From Forficula auricularia (taxonomy: Eukaryota > Arthropoda > Insecta > Dermaptera > Forficulidae): a stretch of 64,000 bases of DNA. Below the pieces are notes generated by a model. The model worked only from the letters and a program-made list of their open reading frames with translations. It did no database searches and was not told the DNA's origin. Positions within the stretch are counted from its first letter, which is position 1, and every line of letters starts with the position of its first letter. Below, one piece after another: positions 34,701 through 46,621 of this stretch. The position numbers and the translations under genes were made by a program. Where the stretch lies: the NCBI GenBank assembly GCA_024734495.1, contig JALMQS010000055.1, forward strand, positions 11,193,340 to 11,257,339. The letters run 5' to 3'.

Positions 34701-35499
34701 TTACGTAAGTAGGTATATTATAAAATAACATTCCTAGAACTTGTCCGTTGGATGACAATTTAGCACGAGTGATAATTTTTGGCTCCTTGTTTCCATTTCT
34801 GATACAAATTTCGTTTTTTTAATTTTCAAAGTTATTTTTGAGGTACCTACTCAAAACACTCAAAATAGATTCACGATTGAAGGGTTTTAACAGCACGTAA
34901 AAGATATATTTACGAAGAAGACCAACCAATCAGAGACTAGCTTAAGCTAAGTAGAGGGGCAGAATTTCACCCTTGGCTAGCCAATCAGGGAGAGTTCAGA
35001 GAGAAGAGAGAGGCTTATAATTATAAAAAAAAAAAGAATTAAGACCTGTTGTGAAGAAAACATTTAAAATATTATTAATATAAATTAATTGATTAATAAT
35101 ATTTATATCTATATATATATCATTAATATAATTTTAATTATAAATTATAGCGTGGAATCGCTACATTTTTCTGTGTGAGTATATATCTGGATTCAGATGC
35201 TCAAGCTCAAAAACGAAACATCATAGAAAGAGAACTCCTCCTTTTTTGAAGTCGGTTAAAAACTGATTAGATTTTGAGCATCTGGCCGGAAGGCTGAGCT
35301 GCAAGGGCGTAGCCGAACGAACATAAAAATCGTTTGTTATGTGGCTAGTTTGCTGGGACATCCAAAAGGATTTAATTATATCCAATCTGGTAATTCAACC
35401 CATGAGAAATCACAGTTAACCTATTTCTAATTAAAAGATTGATGATGAAGATCAAACATTCGAAATTATAGTCAGATACAATTAAATTATATATATACC
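34701..35499. other. Intergenic, with one ACCGACTTC-family end
   Basis: CTCCTCCTTTTTTGAAGTCGGTTAAA at 35235-35261 is the terminal sequence of the family seen at 10.2 and 18.2-19.2 kb; no partner end was located. Two CCAATCAG motifs (34925, 34980) are noted but have no gene attached. Confidence 0.4.
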
Positions 35500-36311
35500 A
35501 TACTATATATAAGAGGCTAGATTAATTTGTAACAACGCTCTGAGAATGCTGCCGAAAGGAGCGCTGATGCCGTCGGTATATTTGCGGCAAATTTGAAATA
35601 TAATTTTAATTGTAATTTGAAATGAAAGACTCCAATTGATTTTAAATTAAGAAACATTAAATATATTGATAATTATTCCTCCCCCCTCGCCTCACCACTC
35701 AAAAATTAAATATTCAATTCGCTTTTCTTTGCGCACAGAAAAATAAATTAATCACATCTTAGTTGATTTATATTTTATATATTATTTGTTTATTTTTTAA
35801 TAATTTGCAACTTTTTTATAATTTTTTAAAAATCTAAATTTTGTTATTCTTATTTTTGGATTTTTACAAAATTGAACGACTTAAGACACGCATGCCCGAG
35901 TTTCTCATGGCAATACTGGAGGGAGCAGCCTGTCATATCATACAAACAACACCTGATCTCTTTTAAATATTTGGAGCCTTATATACATTATCGAATTTTA
36001 AAAAAATGTTATAATATAATTCTCCTCCTCACACAATCCCTCTTATTTAAATAAATCTATTTCCACACAAAAAATATCACAATGCTGTAGATTATAGAGA
36101 GAAAAAATACTTCCAGATTCATATCTAGAGCCTCATTTCTGTAGCTGTGTCAGAACGAAAATGAGGCGAAACTTTTAAGAGACTATGTATTTTCGGGAGT
36201 TTACAGGTATACATTTGGAGTGTGGTGTTTTAAGAGGAATAAAAATTTTGGACCGAGACGCCGCCCGCCAGGGCACCAGCCCGGAGGGCCGAGTTTCGAG
36301 GGCGTGCCTGT
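35500..36311 (+). repeat. Dispersed repeat E, copy 2
   Basis: Inverted relative to 28709-29530, sharing TTGCGGCAAATTTG, CTTTTCTTTGCGCACAGA, CTGGAGGGAGCAGCCTGTCA-like and GAGACGCCGCCCGCCAGGGC. The terminal hairpin half GGGCGTGCC ends at 36308; the other half is replaced by the Tc1-type element that starts at 36338. Confidence 0.8.
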
Positions 36312-36949
36312 GTATATACATATTTATACCTGTTATACAGGGTGTTCCGTATCACAACTATAAACTGTGAAGAGGGGATAGGGTAATTTACGACGGTCCT
36401 GGACATAAACATCCTTTTTAATAAAAGTCTCATAATTTTCGAGTTATAGACATTTCTTTGAAAATGCCCTAAATATCAAGATGCTGTCGCTATAAATTTA
36501 TATATTATATTATTCTAATTTTTGTTACGCAATCCGAAATAATCCTGCTATTGATCAGAATTCAAAATAAAACCATAAGTACTATACTTTTGGAGAAAAA
36601 AATAGTTTTGCTCGACTTATGTTTTAAAAAATTTTCATCAACTAACTTTGAATCATCTTTAATTTAAAACAGTCTAGTAAACTACCATGGCAATTAATTT
36701 AAAAATTGGCCGATTCAGTCAAGATTTCAAAATGGTGCAGCACTTTGTACTTCCTTCTTTAGAAAAAAATATTCATATTTTTTCTCAAAATTAGCTAATT
36801 TAAAATTATATTTTGATAATATTTTTTATTTAATATGTTAATCAATTATGTCGCATCTTAAGTGAACTAATCTTTGTCTATTAATGACATTATTAATAGC
36901 TATTATTTAAATTGAAAGTTTTTGTGCCGAGAGTAGCAGAATTTTTATA

Positions 36950-37225
36950 TATTGAAAGAGAGAATAAAAGAGTGTGTCTTCTGCTGGAATTATAAATTTT
37001 ATTTATTTATAACGAGACTATAGTTTCGAGGGCTTTGCACTCTTCATCAGTCTATTACAATTGATTCACAGGAATTAATTTATGAATCTTCTTTTTTCTT
37101 TCATAAATTAATTCCTGTGAATCAATTGTAATAGACTGATGAAAAGGGCAAAGCCCTCGAAACTATAGTCTCGTTATAAATAAATAAAATTTATAATTCA
37201 AGCAAAAGACACACTCTTTTATTGT
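36950..37225. repeat. Foldback hairpin with hammerhead-like motif
   Basis: Arms of about 120 bp (to about 37080 and from about 37103) pair almost perfectly: AAAAGAGTGTGTCTT, TTATAACGAGACTATAGTTT, GTCTATTACAATTGATTCAC. Each arm contains CTGATGA, a GC stem (GGGC AAA GCCC in the right arm), CGAAAC and then TATAGTC. Confidence 0.8.
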
Positions 37226-37271
37226 CTCCTTCAAGCTATTATATATAGTAACAAAAATTAGAATAATATAA

Positions 37272-37913
37272 CATGGATCCATCACTTCACTCCGGAATCA
37301 AAACGATCGTCATCTGAGTGGACAGCAACTGCTGAACCTCGTCCAAAGCGCCCAAAAGCACAACAATCGGCTGGAAAGGTTAGGGCCTCGGTATTTTGGG
37401 ATGTGCGTAGTGTAATATTATATTATCTACTATCTTGAGAAGGGAAATACCATCAACAGTGAATATTATATAGCGTTATTGGAGCGTTTGAAGGTCGAAA
37501 TTGCAAAGAAATGGCCCCATTTGAAGAAGAAAAAAGTGCTGTTTCATCAAGACAACGCACCGTGTCATTCAAAACAATGGCAAAACTACATAAATTGAAC
37601 TTCGAATTGCTCCCACACACCGTATTCGCCAGATTTGGCTCCCAGTAACTACTGGCTGATCGCAGACCTCAAAAAATGGTCGCCGGTAAGAAATTTCGCA
37701 CGAATGAACAGGTTATCGCTGAAACTGAGGCCTATTTTAGGGCAAAAGATAAATTATTCTACAAAAGTGGTTTCGAAATGTTAGAGCGGCGCTGGAATGA
37801 TTACGTTGCTCTTGATGGAGATTACGTTGATGAATAAAGCTAATTTTGAACAAAAAAAAACGTGTTTCCTTGTTAGGGCCGGGACTTTTCAGCCCATGTG
37901 GTAATATAATAGT
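37272..37913 (+). pseudogene. mariner transposase C-terminal half (catalytically dead)
   Basis: Plus strand reads WIHHFTPESKRSSSEWTAT, AEPRPKRPKAQQSAGKV and SVFWDV, then after a frame break NSEYYIALLERLKVEIAKKW, LFHQDNAPCHSK and SPDLAPSNYWL. The second catalytic Asp (QDNA) is present. The third, expected in the SDY position, is Asn (SNYW). Frame shifts and an AT insertion near 37410 break the frame. It ends with GTTAGGGCCGGGACTTTTCA, a mariner-like 3' terminus. The N-terminal half is absent. Confidence 0.85.
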
Positions 37914-38334
37914 AAATAAGTAGCGACATCATCTTGATATTTAGGGCAGGGTTGTGATTTTCACTATTTTCAAAAAAATGTCTATAATTCGAAAACTATG
38001 AGACTTTTACTAAAAAGAAAATTTATGTTCTGGGCCGTAGTAAATTGCCCTATCCCCTATTCACGGTTTATCGTTGTGATACGGGACACCCTGTATATGT
38101 ATAAATAAATTTACTTACATCAAGCAAAGGACAACCTCTTTTGTTTTAACTTTATACCTATGTATATTATGTCTGTCCCTTGGATGATCAGGTCGTATGT
38201 TATAACTACTATAGTATAAATCTTAATCACATAGATGTGATATTGCAAAGTGAGAAAAAAGAATTATAATCAAATATATTTATTAATTAATATTTTGTAT
38301 TGTTTTTTGTATTTTTAAACAATGAAAACAATAT

Positions 38335-38472
38335 AATAATAAAACTAAGATACGAGGTAGGTTTCACAAAAAAGAAATAAAACAAAATTGAGTTTTGAGT
38401 TCGATATATTTCGGGGGTTAGCCCATCATCAGGAGTCTAAGAAAACTTACCTCGTATCTTAGTTTTATTATT
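38335..38472. repeat. Short foldback with hammerhead-like loop
   Basis: AATAATAAAACTAAGATACG, then AGGTAGGTTT (38335-38365), is inverted at 38442-38472. Between the arms, on the minus strand, lies CTGATGATGGGCTAACCCCC followed by GAAATATATCGA. A related CGGATGATGGGCTCAAAACC, then CGAAATATATA, lies on the plus strand at 38637-38666. Confidence 0.7.
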
Positions 38473-38479
38473 ATATTAA

Positions 38480-38800
38480 AATGTTTCACCTAGAACCAAC
38501 ACCGAACTCCTTAAAAGTTATTAATGAAAACAATACTTATAATTATTTATAATAGGATCATTCGAAATGCCTATCCTACAAGCCTCTGGTTCATTAAAAA
38601 TATGAAAATCGTAATAATAATTAAATTATGTCAACTCCGGATGATGGGCTCAAAACCCGAAATATATATAACGAGAAAAAATTCAAAACATATATTTGTT
38701 TTATTATGTGTAATCTCTATACCTACCTTGAAATTCTACTTACTTTTGATTAAAATGTTTCATCTTGAACCGACACCTAACTCTTTAAAAATTAGTAATA
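38480..38800 (+). repeat. Low-copy repeat with TTTCACCTNGAACCRACACC
   Basis: ATGTTTCACCTAGAACCAAC (38482) and ATGTTTCATCTTGAACCGAC (38755), each followed by ACTCNTTAAAA.TTA, flank the second hammerhead-like motif. A third copy is at 22498. Not coding. Confidence 0.55.
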
Positions 38801-39117
38801 ATAATTATATAATTCAAAATATTGACATACAATTTTTCTAGTACTAGCTACTTAAAGTTAATATAATATCTATCTCTATGCGAAGTTTCAAGAGAATCTC
38901 TAATGCAGTTTCTAAGATTAGCTTATTCATCCGATTTAGGACCACCAATTTTATTTAAATATATATATTTTGCAGTAAAACCCCGTTTTTTAGTAAGAAC
39001 GGGTTCTTACTAGTTAAAACGCGTTTCACTGAATACTTTTGTGGCAACTAGAGTTTACTGTTGGTTGAGTTTGGTTCAAAGGTTGAAAATCTTCATTTTT
39101 GACTTTCCACCTCATTT

Positions 39118-39232
39118 TGGGTGTATATTTTAAAAAATTTTTAAACGAAAATGTCAAAAATTACATCCTCTAAAACTTTGTTCCTAATTTTTGACATTTT
39201 CGTTTAAAAAATTTTGAATATAAACACCCAAG
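39118..39232. repeat. Hairpin repeat, 45-bp arms
   Basis: GGGTGTATATTTTAAAAAAT and AAACGAAAATGTCAAAAAT on the left are inverted on the right, with a 24-bp spacer at 39163-39187. Confidence 0.8.
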
Positions 39233-40044
39233 CAAAAGGCAAGCGCGACTTCAAAGGGTCCTCAGGTAAAGACTACGGAACCCATGGAATCAATTAAAGC
39301 CACAAATTGTAGTATTCAATTAGATTGAATCTTAGCACGTAAAGCTTTTGCCAAAAATTACATGGGGTTTCGTCGAGAGGCCAAAAAGTGCGATTTTTCC
39401 AGTAAATGCGTGCAAATGGATGGATGTTATCCTTTTTTTTATTTTGATGTAACCTAATATTTTAAATTTTTGTTTTAACCTTTCAAAAAGTTGCCCATAG
39501 TATGGTAGAATTAACTTAGATTTATCTTTTTCTTTTTTTGTAAATACATTTAGTTCAAGTTGGATTTTTTTAGATAATAGTTGATGAGCTTTCTTTCATA
39601 AGCATTTTTCACCGCGATTTGTATAATTATATTTAGTTATTCCGAACATAATTTTTCTGATAGAGGGTTACTTATTAGCCTAAGTATCATTGAATTAAAA
39701 GCCTCGTGTTTTTGAGACATTGGTCTGCATTAATCATTTTTTTTGTATTGTTATGTGTGTCACAGTGTGTTTATGTATATATAATTTTTATTTTTAAATG
39801 TAAATAACAATTTTGAAAAATACGTATTTTTTTAAAACTTTGCTTCAGCAGAGAACTTTTTCTTCGATTTTCTTGCTTCTGACAAATAAATAAATAAGGT
39901 ACTGGGAACTTCCCCTACAGTTCCATTTGTCTATAATAAAAAAATATTTTCTTTATTCTTCAAATTAATCTTAGATAATCTCCAGCAGAGGACATCTTTG
40001 ATTTTGTCATTTATATTTTTGTTTTTGTTCAATTAAAAGTGAAT
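39233..40044. other. AT-rich sequence, nothing recognised
   Basis: No gene or repeat could be supported. Confidence 0.45.
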
Positions 40045-40122
40045 GGGGCTCAGGTTGTCCAAGAGGTCAACGGCTCTGTCTACTGAACAAGATGGCTGAG
40101 TTCAAGCCCCGTTCAATGTAAA
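40045..40122 (+). repeat. tRNA-like SINE head
   Basis: GGTTGTCCAAGAGGTCAACG resembles an A-box region and GAGTTCAAGCCCC a B box, about 40 bp apart. The flanking bases do not pair into an acceptor stem. It shares the GGTTGTCC start with the minus-strand element at 63812-63905. Confidence 0.5.
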
Positions 40123-40295
40123 AAATTTGTCTGACTATATATAATTTGGCCCTACATAGATTTACACTATACACTCCTACCTATATAAGCACATATACAA
40201 TCAAAAATCAAATCGAATACGGCTAATTGTGCTTAATTCCCGAAGTTATAAAAAAAACAAATGCGAATTAATTTATTTACAACTAAATGCAAAAT

Positions 40296-40725
40296 GTGAG
40301 ATTTGTCGTTTATATGAAAGAAATTAGTGAATTTGTGGAATTATTTCATAATTTCAAGTCAAGTCATTTCTAAATGCTAACAGGTAAAAAAATCACCTAA
40401 AAATGATCAATTTGGATCTTTCTCACATCGTCCACTTAAATCAAAACAAATACAAAAAAATTAACCCTAACTCTACTTAAAGGGATTTTTACAGGGATAC
40501 CTCACATTTTATGATACATTTTTTTCTTTATTATTTAACTTCACATAAAATTCGACCTTCCCCAAAAGAATCATTCAATTAAAATGTAATGCGATTTTTG
40601 ATTCCCGGGAAAATGAATACATATAAATTGTAAATTTCAAGCCACACTGTTCTGACAGACGGATAGACGCACAAATGAAATTGTAGTGACATTATTAGGG
40701 TCTAGTTTGACTTTTTTAAACAGAT
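40296..40725. repeat. Dispersed repeat with GGTTCCGTACC-type ends, copy 2
   Basis: Aligns with 4640-5065: AATGATCAATTTGGA, CTCACATTTTATGATA, CAATTAAAATGTAATGCGAT, CGGGAAAATGAATACAT and ACTGTTCTGACAGACGG. The outer ends are less clear here. Confidence 0.5.
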
Positions 40726-42639
40726 ATTTAATAAAAAATGGTTTGAATTAAAGAGAGTGAATTTTGCTTTGGGGTTCGAATAGGTATCCTGTTGGAATAA
40801 TGTCGATGGATGAGAGGTTTGATTTCGCTCTAATGGCAGAGGGTAGAAACCAGGAATCACTAGCTAGTGGAATCAAGATTTGTGGTGATGTGTTTTTCGC
40901 ATGCCAAGGCTGGATAGATTCTGGTCCATATTGGTAGCATTAGCTGATCACAGTTGACAACAAGACGATAGAACACGCGATGCTTAAATCTAATGCAATT
41001 TACACCCGCATTATACTCTGGGTTGCATTTAATCGAGTGAACGTTACTCGTTAACCCAATTAGAGTATTAGAATGCTAGCTAAGTGGAAATCCGAACCTA
41101 CGGGGACCGGAAACGGAATTAGCAACACTTTTTAACCAAACATAAACTTGAAATTGAATTGGGGAAGCTTAAACTGGCCCACGTTTGAAACCCGAGCTGC
41201 GCTGCGCCCAGGCGGGCTGGGGCCGATCTCGTTTCAAATATTATTCTATTATCGCCAAATCAAATTAGGATATTTTTCTTTAAGAACTTGGGCGAAGATG
41301 AAACAAAAGAAGCTCAATCTGAAATATTTATTATGGGAGGGATATTTTTAAGATCTCATCTTACTTCCCATCTACGAGAAAAAGCAATGCTATAAAAAAA
41401 TTGGAGGAAAAAGTAGAAAGTTTGTCAAGTCTCAGCATAATTTACGAAATAATTTCGTGATTTGGCAATTTATAGGGTTATGTTCAAATCATTCATTTAT
41501 TTATATTTAAAAATCTATTGTTGTGAGATATCATTTTCATTCATGATTTTTCTTTTTCTCTTCTGTTTGGATTCCAATATCCGCGTTAACTTAAGAACGG
41601 AAGGCTCGTCAAAAGTTTGTTCTTCTTGTATTCTCAAAACAAAAAGCTGATTAGATTTTGACATTTCAGAGTTTGCCGTGGGAAAGAATGGAAATTTAGA
41701 AAAAAAATCAAACCGTTAATTGGGAAGGTTCTGAAAGGCTGTAGCTTATGACCTGAAATTATGCAAACAAGTTTGTATTAATAAAGTGCACCTTTTAGTT
41801 TTAGCTACGTAATTCAAAAGTAATTCAAAAGTTCGTTCTTCCCCCCAAAATTTCCCCACTTGGAAAGCATACCATGTCTTGAAAAGTTTTAATTTTTCCT
41901 CTGTCCAATCAAAAATTTGTATTTGAATATATTCTTTACCTGTTGGTGAGTGCCTAATGTCAATAGATGGTGAATTCCCCTTTGACCTTTTTCAATGGGA
42001 TTTAAGCTTGAGGACATGAGATCGGATAAAGTATCTCTTTACAAGTACGTAGTGTCTGTCTGTCGTCGAGGTTAACCAGCAATTATTAATTTCATACGCA
42101 AACCGGTATTGGAACAGCTGGTATATATTATATAGATCCATGGGGGTGAGTGGACCCTCGCCATCCCTACGGCCACCCTTTCAAATCCGAACATTTTTTG
42201 CCCCCTTGTTTTCATTGCTTCTTATCTTTGACTAATACAGACGAAACTTCTGTTCCCATACTGTATACATATTTACTACAAAAGATCGAGTAAACTTTGC
42301 GGTAATAATACATTGCCTGCAGCAATCTTGTCTACAAACACAAATAAAGATCCGAATCATTTTGCCGTTCATAATAAAATCACATTTCTTAATCATTCTT
42401 TACATAATCCTTTATATATATGTATATATCATCATTCACAAAAGTTTGCACACACAAGCACATAAGCTCCCTTAAAGTTATTAACTCAACACAACATACA
42501 GACATACACACTATCATATCACTAATCCTAATGTCTTTCATATAAACTTATATAACTTTTCTCACCGAGATAAAAATTTTATATACAATTTTAACAAATA
42601 ATAACGATATATCACTCGCATCCATAATAAATATTAATT
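40726..42639. other. Intergenic, no gene supported
   Basis: 40780-41340 and 41990-42330 are less AT-rich and free of recognised repeats. A GC patch at 41185-41225 (GAGCTGCGCTGCGCCCAGGC) has weak similarity to the repeat E terminus. No splice-bounded open frame was convincing. Confidence 0.35.
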
Positions 42640-42790
42640 AAAACAGGAATAGCAGGGAATTGGAAAATAAATAAAAAAACGGAGTTTTTATTAACTGGGC
42701 CAGACGTTTCGTCGATTTATTTCGACTTCCTCAGTGGCTAGAATGACAAAATAGGAAATCAGAAAAAATTTATAAATACATTGATTATAA
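42640..42790 (-). repeat. Repeat fragment with hammerhead-like motif
   Basis: On the minus strand it reads CTGAGGAAGTCGAAATAAAT, then CGACGAAACGTC: a CTGANGA core, a GTCG/CGAC stem and GAAAC. Nearly the same motif is at 51021-51053. Confidence 0.5.
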
Positions 42791-42849
42791 ATAAATTTAA
42801 ATAAAGAGAGTTATAAATACCCAACTTTATCACTCTTTGTCAAAATTTA

Positions 42850-45046
42850 GGATATACAGAAGGGCCTAGAAAACTATGTCCCCTCAAAATCGATTAAGGG
42901 AAACAAGGATTCTAAGCCCTGGTTTGGTAAACAATGTGGAGATGCCATCCGTGAAAAAAACAAATCTTTTCAAAAATGGCATCTTTCACGTCTAGAATGT
43001 GACCGAATCGCATTTACCAAATCGCGAAATTCTTGCAAAAAAATTATCTCTGAGGCAAAAAAAGCATTCGATCAAAGGATAGCTGACCGTCTCTCATCTT
43101 TCCCTAATGGAAACCGGTCCTTTTTCTCTTTATTCAAGACAAAAAATAGAAATTTCGCGTCTCCCTCACTTCCGCCCCTCTTCCACTCAAACGGTTCAGT
43201 GGCCACAACCACCTCGGAAAAAACTGAATCACTAGCCTCCTTTTTCGCCACTAACTCTACTTTAGATGACAAAGGGCTTAACCCGCCCTCTTATGGCACC
43301 CAAACTAACCTCATGGGAAAATAATTTTCAGGCCCCAAATAATCAAAAAAGCCATTAAAAAATTGAAATCCGACTCCGCCGCTGGCCCCGATAACATCGA
43401 ACCAATTCTCATTGAAAAATGCGCTCCCGAAATTGCCCCTATTTTTATCTAAGCTATTCCAACTCTCTTTTTTTATAATGATATTGATACAAGAAGAAGT
43501 TGCACCAAGAATGTACAACCTCTGTACTCCGTGGTGGACCCTTGTATCGTGAAGATAAGAAGAGATTTAGGGATTGGGTAGGAGTCGAATGAATCTGTGG
43601 ATGCTGGTCTTGAAAGATTGAAGGTTATAATTTGCTGGAAAGACGGTCGGAGGAAGAGAGTTCCGGTCTCTAGATGTCATAGGGATAAATGAATTAGCGA
43701 ATGCATTTGTTCGATTAGTATCCAGTCTAAGCGCGTAGGGGTGTTGAATTTTAGAAAATCGTGTATTTCGCGCAAATGAAGCCTTTGGTGGGATTATCGA
43801 TTTTATTTCGTCAGAACAAAAGCCATGGTAATATCTATAAAAAAGGGAAAGGGCGGAGACAGATCTAAAATGGGCTAGAGAGTCGAGAGTGTCAGTTAAT
43901 ATAGGATCGCCTATCAGTCTGATAGCTCTCTTATCAATCGGGCATATTTCCCAAAAGCTAGAAAATAGCCAGAGTCACACATATTCCTAAAAAAGGTGAC
44001 TCTTCACAAATCTCTAATTACAAACCTATCACGATCACCTCTGTTCTTTCCAAAATAATGGAAATGGTTATAAACCAACACGTCCTTCGGCACTTAGAAA
44101 ATAATAAATTAATTCACGATAGGCAATATGGATTTAGACAAAATCGTTCCACAGTCGACATCTTAACCTACTCTATGTCACCCACATCTGGAACAAAACT
44201 CTAGAGAACGGAAAAGAAACCCTCGCTATAGCTCTAGATATTTCAAAAGCTCTTGACTAAGTTTGGGACAAAAATCTTCTTACCAAACTAACAGCCTTTG
44301 GATTTACACCAACACTTCACAAATGGATAGAAAGCTTTCTGGCAAACCGTAGTATAAAAGTTGTGGTGGATGGAATGTCATCTGAATCTTACTCCACAAA
44401 TGCTGGTGTTCCCCAAGGCTCGGTAATCTCCCCCACGCTCTTCCTAATATAGATATTCGCCCTTATAACGTCAAACCCTACTCGCTGTTACGCCGACGAT
44501 AGCACTCTGCACGGCAAGCCCTCACTCCTGAATAATCGAAACAATGTTGCCTCATCATCACTCTTGACCTAGACAAACTGAATAAATGGGGCTCTCAAAA
44601 TTTAGTTAACTTTAATGCAAACAAGACTCGATGTTGTCTAATTTCTAGGCGCGAAAATAAAAATTTCCCTGATATTCACTTCAATTCGAATACCCTGAAA
44701 ATGTGTCACAGTCTATCCATGTTGGACGTCTCTGTCGCATCTGACCTGTCTTGGAATGAACACATCTCCTCTGTAGCGAAATCTGCAGCAAGGAAGATCG
44801 GCCACTTATTCAGGTCCAAGCGATTTTTCAAGCCCCCTCATCTTCTCACCAGATACAAGGCCCAAATCCTCCCTTGTCTCGAATACGGCTCTCATCTATG
44901 GAGAGGAGCCTCTAAATATTCTCTTGCTATCCTGGATGCAATTCAGAAACGAGCCGTCAGGCTAATTGACGATTCTACTCTAACCGACTCCCTCGGCTCG
45001 CTAGCTCATCGAAGAAATGTCTCTGCCCTTTCCCTTTTTACTTGAT
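42850..45046 (+). pseudogene. CR1/Jockey-group LINE reverse transcriptase
   Basis: Pieces on the plus strand, in order: KPWFGKQCGDAIREKNKSFQ and CKKIISEAKKAFDQRIADRL (linker); IKKLKSDSAAGPDNIEPILI; RVTHIPKKGDSSQISNYKPI; LIHDRQYGFRQNRSTVDILT; AIALDISKALD followed by a stop; GVPQGSVISPTLFLI; RCYADDSTLH (catalytic YADD); SWNEHISSVAKSAARKIGHL; YGSHLWRGASKYS; and IQKRAVRLIDDSTLTDSLGS. No RNase H is seen. Stops, frame shifts and an inverted self-insertion (43465-43942) make it non-functional. The copy is cut at 45046 by a MITE-like repeat. The endonuclease lies upstream and is absent. Confidence 0.85.
43465..43942 (-). mobile_element. Inverted, 5'-truncated copy of the same LINE's 3' end
   Basis: The minus strand reads INKRAIRLIGDPILTDTLDS, then ALSLFYRYYHGFCSDEIKSI, and continues to a 3' end with an A-run, seen as TTTTTTTAT at 43459-43467. 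It lies between LFQLSL and HIPKKGD-region codons of the plus-strand copy, so it inserted later. Compared with 19832-20302 it is a sibling copy. Confidence 0.75.
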
Positions 45047-45215
45047 CATACAGGGTATGGTCAAGTATTGTAATCGTGCATGAAAAAAGTGTTTTTTCCT
45101 TCTTTTTTTCGAAATATCTAAAAAACGGCTGAAAGTATTTTGATTAAAAAAATTGAGCGAAACCATGGCTCTACAAAAAAGCTCTAAAAAGTGAACATCT
45201 AGGGAGAATTTTTTC
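45047..45215 (+). mobile_element. MITE-like repeat, TACAGGGTATGGTCAA family, copy 2
   Basis: Matches 3014-3195, starting TACAGGGTATGGTCAAGTAT. It interrupts the LINE at the SLF codons. Confidence 0.65.
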
Positions 45216-45325
45216 TTAACCCTTAGACTCTACCAACGGGACGCATGTGTCTCATGAATGACTATAAATAAACTATAAATAAACTCCTAAATAAAAGGAT
45301 TCAAAATTGGTAGTCTTAGGGCCGG

Positions 45326-45497
45326 TTGTATGTCGCAAAGTAAATGCTTTTTACCACTAACAAACGGTAGATGGTAAATGGAGCCACCGGGAATTTTAGT
45401 GCCTGTCATCTGATTGGCCATCTCAGTGGCTCCATTTACCATCTACCGTTTGTTAGTGGTAAAAGAATTTACTTTGCGACACACAACCGGTCCTAAG
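45326..45497. mobile_element. Foldback MITE
   Basis: Arms of about 70 bp: TTAGGGCCGGTTGTATGTCG, CAAAGTAAATGCTTTTTACC and AACGGTAGATGGTAAATGGA are inverted at 45427-45497, with a 37-bp centre. The arm sequence matches one end of repeat F, so this may be a deletion derivative of it. Confidence 0.85.
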
Positions 45498-46621
45498 GGG
45501 GTCCAAATGTGATTCATCTTAATTTCACATATTATTTGAAAAAAAGAGAAGAAAATAAAACTTCAAAATAGATACCAAACATAATTTAAACTTGAAAAAA
45601 ATAGCTTCAAAGTGTGCTAAACGGGATAAAGTGATAAAAAGATAATAAGAATAATAACTGGATAGAGGTTGGAAAAAGTAAAGATTTGTGTTCTCACAAA
45701 TCCTGTCTAAAGTTTCTCCTCCGCTACTTCTTTACATGAGATAATTCTAAATTACGACTAGACGGAATCCAATCCGAAGTTTCGTACTTTCCAATATGAA
45801 TTCTCAATGTGCGATTTATTGGCTCGGCCGGCAGGAATTGGATTTTTTTCCTTTTCTTTCTTTCGAATGGCAAACCAAACACTGTTGCTATTGATCCAAA
45901 ACATCTCCTAGATATTTTCTGCACTAAAGAAATATCTTTATCTTGTGATCTCTTGCCAACCCGGCTCTTTTCCTCCCATCAATATATAATAGAATAAAGT
46001 ACGTGCATTTTAAATCAAAAGGATTGAAGCCTAATGAAATAAGCATCTTCCGTTGGCGTACTTTGTCAATTTCCATCTCTAAAATAAGCTTGACTTTTTT
46101 ATACATCTAATTGTAATTTAGTGACTTACTCCAACCGAGGAGCTGTCATGTCAACTGCTAATCTCAAATGAGCTAATTGTGTCAATCAAAAGCTAACCGA
46201 ATTAGTCGGGAATCTAAAAAAAGCCTCCCTTCGTCATATTGATTAAGCGAAATTATTTAAACAGCTCGTGAATTTTTTAAAACAACCAAATTAAAAAAAA
46301 TATACCTGGCATGTTTAATACACAACACATGAATTTTACTTATCCCCTATTGATGACATATCTACATTAAAATTAAATGATTAAAGTAATTTTTATAATT
46401 TAATTTAATTAAAATAAAATTTCTTTCTTTTCATCTTGTTTTTGAATATGAAAGAGCTAAAAAGCTCAATTTTTAATTTCTTTTCTCTAAGATTCAATTT
46501 TTGATAATATTTAACTTTATTAAGCAGATATTAGACTGAAATAACCTAAACTCTGTTTGTTACCAAAATCTTGCTATTCAATGTCTAGCTCTAGCTAATC
46601 CAAGTATTACATTTTGTTTCT
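45498..46621. other. Intergenic, nothing recognised
   Basis: 45680-46110 is moderately less AT-rich, with a 66-codon minus-strand frame (45924-45724) of no recognised family. Confidence 0.35.

Larger units (their letters stand above)
36338..38093. mobile_element. Tc1/mariner-type element with about 170-bp inverted ends, composite
   Basis: The left end 36338-36494 (CAGGGTGTTCCGTATCACAA ...) and the right end 37920-38093 (inverse CAGGGTGTCCCGTATCACAA ...) are about 85-90% identical inverted repeats. They are flanked by TA on both sides. Blocks GATAGGG.AATTTAC and CTAAATATCAAGATG are present in both. Inside are another inverted pair (TTATTCTAATTTTTGTTAC, 36514-36532 and 37249-37267), a foldback hairpin (36950-37225) and a mariner relic (37272-37913). 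None of these supplies a functional transposase for the outer ends. Confidence 0.8.
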
